33,711 nt of DNA from Moduliflexus sp964602655 (GTDB lineage Bacteria; Moduliflexota; Moduliflexia; Moduliflexales; Moduliflexaceae), in assembly GCA_964602655.1 (NCBI GenBank), contig CAZRSF010000071.1:1-33711 (forward strand). The letters run 5' to 3'. Position numbers and translations under genes: made by a program. Each line of letters opens with the position of its first letter. Within the stretch, counting starts at the first letter, position 1. Below are positions 28,625 through 33,711 of this stretch, in pieces. The notes below the pieces were generated by a model. The model did not search any database. It had not been told where the DNA came from and saw only the letters and a program-made list of their open reading frames with translations.

Positions 28625-29944
28625 ATGATACAGACATGGTTGAGGCAACTCTGGAACGTGGTCGGTCTGATCGCGGGTTGTCTCATCTTGTCCACTTTGG
28701 CGGGAGCAGAGGACATTTCAGTCGAGTTAACCGGTTCGGGACAGCATTTGATTAAAGTCGCGATTCCGGGGTTTGTCGCCCAGGGCACAGCCTCCGATCC
28801 TGTCGAGGCGGAATTAGCGCCGGTGTTGCAAAATGACTTACGTATTTCGGGGTTTTTCGATACGTTAGAGAATGAAGCGGTGCGCATCGAAGGCATTCAT
28901 CGCGACGATGGCTCGATTGGCGAAATTCAATTTCAACAATGGGCAGATTTAGGGGCGCGTTTGCTTGTGAAAGGTGTCTATCAAATTCAAGGCAATGCGC
29001 TCGTGTTGGAATGTCGCGTCTATGACACATTGGGAGGCGATTTTATCCTGGGGAAACGTTATGAAGGCGACGTTGCGCAGGCCAGAACGATTATCCACCG
29101 TTTCTCGGATGAAATTATCGAGAAGATGACCGGTGAACGCGGCGTATCGTCGTCAAAGGTGGTTTTTGTGTCGAATCGTAACGGCGCAAAAGAACTGTTT
29201 CGAATTGATTTTGATGGCGCAAATCTGACGCAATTAACCCGAGATAGTTCACTGATAATTTCTCCGGCGGTTTCGCCAGATGGGAAGAAAATCGTCTATA
29301 CATCCTATAAAGAGAATAACCCTGATTTATATCTGATGGATGTGGAAACGAAAACATCGGAGTGTATCGCGATGTATCCAGGGTTGAATTTTGCGGCAGA
29401 TTGGACTCCAGATGGAAAGACGTTAGCGTTGACGCTCTCTAAGGATGGTAATCCCGAATTGTATCTGCTTGATCTCACGTCAAAAAATTTGACGAGGTTG
29501 ACCAAAAATAAGTGGAATGATGTGTCGCCGTCCTGGTCGCCGGATGGGAGAGCGCTTGTGTACACTGCCGATAATATCGGTGCGCCGCATTTATATATCA
29601 TGGATCGGACAGGAAGCAATCCGCGGCGGGTCTCTTTTCATGGTTCGTATAATGTGTCGCCGTCCTGGTCCCCTACGGGCGATATGATTGCGTTTGCCTC
29701 GTCAATGGATGGGGATTTCAACATTTATACGATGCAGACCAACGGTGACATGTTGCGACGCTTGACCAGCGGCGCCGGGAAGAATGAAGACCCCGCATGG
29801 TCGCCTGACGGACGGTATCTCGCGTTTCAATCTACCCGTGACGGCGGCGCGAACAGTATTTATATTATGAATGCAGATGGGACGAATCAGCGTAAATTGA
29901 CGGATAACAAAGGGCTGGACGTTTCTCCGGCCTGGGCGCGGTAG
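28625..29944 (+). CDS. tolB: TolB, periplasmic beta-propeller protein
   Basis: The 439-residue product has a signal peptide (cleavage near AGA/ED), an N-terminal domain (IPGFVAQGTASDPVEAELAP, then LRISGFFDTLENEAVRIEG, with MTGERGVSSSKVVFVSNRNG), and a WD-like propeller with repeated SPDGKKIVYTS, TPDGKTLALT and SPDGRALVYTA blades. This is the canonical TolB layout and length. TolB binds Pal and TolA in the periplasm and drives outer-membrane constriction. AGGAGG lies upstream of the ATG. Fourth gene of the operon, 4 bp after tolA. Confidence 0.92.
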   Translation: MIQTWLRQLWNVVGLIAGCLILSTLAGAEDISVELTGSGQHLIKVAIPGFVAQGTASDPVEAELAPVLQNDLRISGFFDTLENEAVRIEGIHRDDGSIGEIQFQQWADLGARLLVKGVYQIQGNALVLECRVYDTLGGDFILGKRYEGDVAQARTIIHRFSDEIIEKMTGERGVSSSKVVFVSNRNGAKELFRIDFDGANLTQLTRDSSLIISPAVSPDGKKIVYTSYKENNPDLYLMDVETKTSECIAMYPGLNFAADWTPDGKTLALTLSKDGNPELYLLDLTSKNLTRLTKNKWNDVSPSWSPDGRALVYTADNIGAPHLYIMDRTGSNPRRVSFHGSYNVSPSWSPTGDMIAFASSMDGDFNIYTMQTNGDMLRRLTSGAGKNEDPAWSPDGRYLAFQSTRDGGANSIYIMNADGTNQRKLTDNKGLDVSPAWAR

Positions 29945-30062
29945 CAGAATAATGCATCGCAATTGAACAACTTAACGAGAGAGGTTATTGTCGGAATGAT
30001 ACTGAGAATGAATCCGGTTCATTTCCTCTGATAATCCCTTCATTTACAAAGGAGATGCGGCA

Positions 30063-30656
30063 TTGAAAACGTATGGTAGCTTGTACAACAAATATTTTCT
30101 TCTGATGATGCTTGTTTTAAGTCTCATGATTGCGGCAGGTTGCGCAAAAAAACAACCCACGCAGTCTCCGATGGTAGCACCGCCGAATGATGGCCAGAGC
30201 ACGACAATCGAGTTAGATGATTCGAAAATTGGAGACGCCTTAGGGGATATTGGCGAAGAAGACCGAAACGACTTGGGATGGCTGCCGAATCGCCCTCCAC
30301 AAGGAACGCGTTTTCAAGATACGAGTGAATTACAAACGGTCTATTTCGAATTCGACAAATATTCCTTGACGCAAAGCGCCAGAGAAACCTTGGAAGCCAA
30401 TGCGATGTGGATGAAAGAGCATCCGAATGTTCTGGTTCAGATAGAAGGACATTGTGATGAGCGCGGTACTGATGAATATAACATGGTGTTGGGAGAAAAT
30501 CGCGCATTCAATGTAAAAAAATACCTTGTCTCGCTTGGGATTGATTCGGAGCGACTGTACACAATTAGTTATGGCGAATCAACGCCGGTTATCCCCGGTT
30601 CTTCCGAGGATGCCTGGGCTAAAAATCGGCGTGCTCAATTCAAGGTTGCGCAATAA
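30063..30656 (+). CDS. pal: Pal, peptidoglycan-associated lipoprotein
   Basis: The 197-residue product starts with TTG: AAAGGAG lies 8 nt upstream and no ATG fits. It has a lipoprotein signal (hydrophobic run, lipobox IAAG/C, then KK). It then has a linker and an OmpA-like domain, YFEFDKYSLTQSARETLEAN, VLVQIEGHCDERGTDEYNMV, LGENRAFNVKKYL and NRRAQFKVAQ. The Asp and Arg of the HCDERGT...N..LG..RA motif bind meso-DAP in peptidoglycan. It anchors the outer membrane to the wall and binds TolB. The 118-bp gap after tolB has no clear terminator, so it is co-transcribed. Confidence 0.92.
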   Translation: MKTYGSLYNKYFLLMMLVLSLMIAAGCAKKQPTQSPMVAPPNDGQSTTIELDDSKIGDALGDIGEEDRNDLGWLPNRPPQGTRFQDTSELQTVYFEFDKYSLTQSARETLEANAMWMKEHPNVLVQIEGHCDERGTDEYNMVLGENRAFNVKKYLVSLGIDSERLYTISYGESTPVIPGSSEDAWAKNRRAQFKVAQ

Positions 30657-30805
30657 TGTTGTGTATGATAATATTGATGCCATGTTATATCGGTTTATCT
30701 GTGGCGTATCTGCGATGATGAAATAAACGATCATTTGTTCCTGCATCTACGTATGTGGGAACAGTTGATCTTCAGACATACGATGTGGAGGTGGAAGGCG
30801 TGAGA

Positions 30806-31675
30806 ATGTGTAACACTTGTGGGCGCGCAATTTATGGAGGGCTATTGGGCATGGCGTTGTTCTTCTCGTCATGCGCCAGTCCGCAGCAGGAGCAATCGTT
30901 AACCCAGATTCAGTCGCAAATTTCCGTCTTATCGAGCGAAGTCCGTGATTCGTTTTCAAAGGCGGAAGAGGATACGGTGAATCTGTATAAACAATTGAAT
31001 GAAGAAGTCCGGCTGCTTCAAAAAAATCAGGCTGATAACGCCGCTGTGAATGATCAGTTAGCGGCATCAGTGACGGCGATTGATGCCAAATTAGACGAAT
31101 ATAACACCAGAATGGCGCAGTTGAGTGAACGGCTTGATTCGACGGAGACGGCATTGACTGATCGTATTACCTCATTGTCTGACCAAATGGGGGAAATGAA
31201 AAGTGATACCACGATTACTCCGGGCGTACCTGTTCAGAGTCAGCCGTTGCCTGATCAAGGCGAACAACCTCCCGCGAGTTCTGATTCCTCGCCGGATTCC
31301 GAAGCGGCGCGCATGTATCATCAACCCTATACGTTATATGTCAATGGGGATTTCGAAGCCGCGGTTGCAGGGTTTCAAAAATATTTACAGCAATACCCTG
31401 ATTCGGAGTTGGCGGATATGGCGCAATTTTGGATTGCCGAATCCTTCTTTAGCCTTGGGGAAAATGAAACCGCATTAAAAGAGTATGATACCCTCATTAA
31501 CCAATATCCGAACAGTGATAAAATTCCGGATGCGTTTTTGGGGAAGTCAGACACGTTTCTGAAGCTTGAGAGACAAATAGAGGCGATTTCTCATCTCAAA
31601 TACGTCATCAATCAGTTCCCTGATTCTGGAGCGGCTCGGAAAGCGACGGAACGATTGAAATCGTTGGGAGAATAA
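30806..31675 (+). CDS. cpoB: CpoB (YbgF), Tol-Pal coordinator, predicted lipoprotein
   Basis: In this 289-residue protein the N-terminus MCNTCGRAIYGGLLGMALFF leads to lipobox FSS/C, unlike the non-lipoprotein CpoB of E. coli. A coiled coil (about 35-135, LSSEVRDSFSKAEEDTVNLY) forms the oligomerisation segment. The C-terminus has three tetratricopeptide units (MYHQPYTLYVNGDFEAAVAG, YPDSELADMAQFWIAESFFS, YPNSDKIPDAFLGKSDTFLK). CpoB links Tol-Pal to cell-wall synthesis during division. ATG 30806 has GGAAGG 7 nt upstream and gives the signal; a GTG at 30800 is equally placed. Last gene of the operon, ending at a strong terminator. Confidence 0.87.
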   Translation: MCNTCGRAIYGGLLGMALFFSSCASPQQEQSLTQIQSQISVLSSEVRDSFSKAEEDTVNLYKQLNEEVRLLQKNQADNAAVNDQLAASVTAIDAKLDEYNTRMAQLSERLDSTETALTDRITSLSDQMGEMKSDTTITPGVPVQSQPLPDQGEQPPASSDSSPDSEAARMYHQPYTLYVNGDFEAAVAGFQKYLQQYPDSELADMAQFWIAESFFSLGENETALKEYDTLINQYPNSDKIPDAFLGKSDTFLKLERQIEAISHLKYVINQFPDSGAARKATERLKSLGE

Positions 31676-31704
31676 AGAAAAGAGGGAGTTTCTCCCTCTT
31701 TTCT
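31676..31704 (+). terminator. Rho-independent terminator of the tol-pal operon
   Basis: AGAAAAGAGGGAG (31676-31688) pairs perfectly with CTCCCTCTTTTCT (31692-31704) around a TTT loop, with a T-rich tail. It begins directly after the cpoB stop codon. The A-rich 5' arm means it could serve the convergent small gene too. Confidence 0.85.
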
Positions 31705-31715
31705 CTTTGGTTTAT

Positions 31716-31889
31716 CTATTCTTTCCAACGCAATGCCTCTCCGCAATGCGGACATTTTCGCGGCGAACCTCCATACGATTTCCTGCATGATGGGCAGTTT
31801 GATTTTTTGACGCCTTCTTTTTTGAATAATGTCGTCGCCACAACAATCACGACGAATGCGACCACACCTATTACAATATAATTTGTCAT
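31716..31889 (-). CDS. Small single-span membrane protein with zinc ribbon
   Basis: This 57-residue protein begins MTNYIVIGVVAFVVIVVATT (transmembrane), followed by a basic stretch and a zinc ribbon CPSCRKSYGGSPRKCPHCGE. Small proteins of this kind are widespread in uncharacterised phyla; the function is not known. ATG 31889 gives a neat membrane start. The open frame extends to 31970, adding 27 mostly polar residues, and I cannot settle which start is used because no strong ribosome-binding site is visible for either. Confidence 0.6.
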   Translation of the reverse strand: MTNYIVIGVVAFVVIVVATTLFKKEGVKKSNCPSCRKSYGGSPRKCPHCGEALRWKE

Positions 31890-32128
31890 CGCGTTCACTT
31901 TGACATAAACAACGCAGCAGTCATTCACACTGGTGCGTGTGTTTTTGTCGGTCTCCATATTTTTGATCATTCGCTATCTGAAGGAAACTCATCAGAAACC
32001 AGATTGATACACAGAATATGAATAGATAGTCAATAAAAACATCGGGAGAAGGAAAAATTTTCTTCTGCAAAAATCTCTTATGCTTGGCTGGGCATAGATT
32101 ATGAGATGGTTGCAGGACGACAGCGATT

Positions 32129-32374
32129 ATGGCAACAAAAAACGCAGAAGTTCGGCTCTTGTTTTCGAATGGTAAAGAAGATGTCATGACCATTGAATAT
32201 GATGAAGGCGATGAACGTTTACAACCCTCATATTATCTTGGCGGTTCAGAAAAAGAAGATGCTGCGATAGAGAATAAGATCATTCAGATTGGCAATAAAG
32301 CGTATCGAACAAAATATATTGTCTTTGCAGAAATTATTGAGGAGCAAGGAGACTCGCTTGGCGCTTATGTTTGA
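32129..32374 (+). CDS. Small hypothetical protein, possibly linked to rarA
   Basis: The 81-residue acidic protein resembles nothing I can name with confidence: MATKNAEVRLLFSNGKEDVM, TIEYDEGDERLQPSYYLG, then a beta-rich tail (YRTKYIVFAEIIEEQGDSL). The fold looks like a compact beta-sheet. GGACG lies about 10 nt upstream of the ATG. It precedes rarA by 44 bp on the same strand, so they are probably co-transcribed; a replication-linked role is only a guess. Confidence 0.6.
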   Translation: MATKNAEVRLLFSNGKEDVMTIEYDEGDERLQPSYYLGGSEKEDAAIENKIIQIGNKAYRTKYIVFAEIIEEQGDSLGAYV

Positions 32375-32418
32375 TTAGATGGGAGATTCTCTCTATTCAT
32401 ATTGGAAAGGAGTATCGC

Positions 32419-33693
32419 ATGGATTTATTTGCGCAGACATCGCCAAAAACACCTAAATATATTCCGCTTGCTGAACGGATTCGTCCGCAAACGCTTGAAG
32501 ACTTTGTGGGGCAAGAGCATTTGTTGGCGAAAGGGCGGGTGTTGTATAAAATGATCACCCAAGATGATGTGAGTTCTTTGATTCTATGGGGACCGCCTGG
32601 TTCTGGAAAAACAACGCTGGCCAGAATCATTGCGAATACGACAAAGGCGCATTTTATTCCGTTTAGCGCTGTTATGTCAGGTGTGCCAGAATTACGAGTT
32701 GCCGTGAAAGACGCACAGGCACAATGGAACTTATATGGGAAAAAGACGATTCTGTTCGTAGATGAGATTCATCGTTTGAATAAAAATCAGCAGGATGCGT
32801 TTCTTCCTCATGTTGAAAATGGAACGATTACTCTTGTCGGAGCAACGACTGAAAACCCTTCTTTCGAAGTCAATCGAGCATTGTTATCTCGCTGTCAGGT
32901 GTATGTGCTTCACCGTTTAACAGGAGAACATATCATCAGTCTTCTCGAAAGAGCTGCGCTTGATCCGATTCAGGGGCTTGGACAATATCAGTTGGACATT
33001 GCCCCGGAGATATTCCCATTACTTGCGCAACATGCTGATGGAGATACCAGAATCGCGTTGAATTATTTAGAGCTTGTTGCTGTAAATACGGAACCTAATT
33101 CTGACGGTATTCGTAATATAACAATAGAAACGGTCAGTCGTTTGTTAGGAGAGAAAACGTTAAGTTATGATAAGCAGGGGGAAGATCATTATAATATCAT
33201 TTCAGCCTTTATTAAAAGTTTACGGGGCAGCGATCCGAACGCAGCGGTGTATTATTTAGCCAGAATGCTTGATGCTGGGGAAGACCCGATGTTTATTGCG
33301 CGTAGAATGGTTATTTTGGCGTCGGAAGATATTGGTAATGTTGATCCTCAAGCATTAGTTTTAGCTGTTGCCGCTATGCAGGCTGTTCATTTTGTCGGAC
33401 TCCCTGAAGCTCAATTGAGCTTATCACAAGCGGCGGTGTATCTTGCCTGCGCACAGAAAGGCAATGCTGAATATAAGGCGATCCTTCAGGCGAAGGAAGA
33501 TGTCAAGACCTATGGCGCCTTACCTGTCCCCTTGCATCTTCGGAATGCCCCCACGAATTTAATGAAAGATATGGGGTATGGAAGAGAATATAAATATCCG
33601 CATGATTATGCCGGGCACCAAGTCGAGCAGCAATATTTGCCGGACCAATTAGTGGAAAAACAGTATTACACGCGCGCATCCGAAAAAAAATAA
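32419..33693 (+). CDS. rarA: RarA (MgsA), replication-associated recombination AAA+ ATPase
   Basis: The 424-residue protein starts MDLFAQTSPKTPKYIPLAER and has Walker A GPPGSGKT (58-65), Walker B LFVDEIHRLNKNQQDAFLPH, sensor 1 VGATTENPSFEVNRALLSRC, and the RarA C-terminal domain (DHYNIISAFIKSLRGSDPNA, then YYLARMLDAGEDPMFIARRM). RarA acts at stalled replication forks in the cytoplasm together with SSB. GGAAAGGAG precedes ATG 32419, which is the family start; the longer frame from 32371 has no support. The stop codon is inside the window, so the gene is complete. Confidence 0.93.
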   Translation: MDLFAQTSPKTPKYIPLAERIRPQTLEDFVGQEHLLAKGRVLYKMITQDDVSSLILWGPPGSGKTTLARIIANTTKAHFIPFSAVMSGVPELRVAVKDAQAQWNLYGKKTILFVDEIHRLNKNQQDAFLPHVENGTITLVGATTENPSFEVNRALLSRCQVYVLHRLTGEHIISLLERAALDPIQGLGQYQLDIAPEIFPLLAQHADGDTRIALNYLELVAVNTEPNSDGIRNITIETVSRLLGEKTLSYDKQGEDHYNIISAFIKSLRGSDPNAAVYYLARMLDAGEDPMFIARRMVILASEDIGNVDPQALVLAVAAMQAVHFVGLPEAQLSLSQAAVYLACAQKGNAEYKAILQAKEDVKTYGALPVPLHLRNAPTNLMKDMGYGREYKYPHDYAGHQVEQQYLPDQLVEKQYYTRASEKK

Positions 33694-33711
33694 ACGGATG
33701 GCGTGGCCGGT

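Noticed and set aside
1..33711. Reverse transcriptase, transposase or integrase gene accompanying the repeats
   Set aside because: No open frame shows a YxDD polymerase motif or a DDE transposase. The only recombinase is XerD, which is a housekeeping enzyme.
1..33711. tRNA or rRNA genes
   Set aside because: No cloverleaf with a GTTCRAnnC arm or rRNA-like stretch was noticed by eye; a tRNA-scanning program would be needed to be certain.

Overview
The window is a stretch of chromosome from a diderm (Gram-negative-type) bacterium. It has a complete tolQ-tolR-tolA-tolB-pal-cpoB operon, an OmpV/MipA-type outer-membrane protein, a LolA-like periplasmic protein, lipobox lipoproteins and a bacillithiol-type bshA. 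The many short palindromic repeats, the SUMF1/CHAT/MoxR conflict genes and the Thr-Pro-rich linkers suggest a little-studied phylum of large, regulation-rich genomes. Candidate phylum KSB3/Modulibacteria is a guess from memory, not something the sequence proves.

Layout. 1-0.4 kb: the 3' part of a LuxR-type regulator. 0.7-7.5 kb (+): an envelope export cluster (MipA/OmpV protein, DUF2141 protein, ABC ATPase, two FtsX/LolE-type permeases, LolA-like carrier). 7.7-9.8 kb (+): an orphan radical SAM protein and a dolichol/phytol-kinase-like membrane protein. 9.9-17.6 kb (-): a multi-gene conflict (immunity-like) locus. In transcription order it reads CHAT protease with an adaptor domain, SUMF1/FGE-domain protein, DUF4160, DUF2442, inactive-STAND-like protein, MoxR AAA+ ATPase, BrnT-type toxin, antitoxin, and vWA protein. 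17.8-22.5 kb (+): M23 peptidase, bshA and an unknown zinc-ribbon membrane protein. 22.8-26.5 kb (+): dnaX (split by an apparent internal deletion), a PilW-like prepilin and xerD. 26.5-31.7 kb (+): the tol-pal operon, closed by a clear terminator. 31.7-33.7 kb: two small genes and rarA.

The most interesting part is the 9.9-17.6 kb locus. It has the parts of the computationally described MoxR/vWA ternary NTPase conflict systems. The AAA+ ATPase and the MIDAS-type vWA protein would act as a chaperone-like switch. The inactive-STAND-like protein would be a scaffold or sensor, and the CHAT protease the effector. The effector's C-terminus and the scaffold's N-terminus carry the same short coiled-coil module, which predicts how the effector is recruited. 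The SUMF1/FGE protein ends in a segment that looks like the variable region of a diversity-generating retroelement (clustered NNC codons in a C-type-lectin fold). No reverse transcriptase or template repeat is visible in the window. Two palindromic repeats are inserted in frame in the same gene. Two toxin-antitoxin-like pairs sit inside the locus, and every long gap in it holds palindromic repeats.

At least eight families of short inverted repeats occur in the gaps. One has a conserved GTTGAAAC / CTATATTTC core with compensating arm changes. Another is a nearly identical 30-bp palindrome found over the predicted CHAT promoter and again between moxR and the toxin gene. No tRNA, rRNA, CRISPR array or transposase gene was seen.
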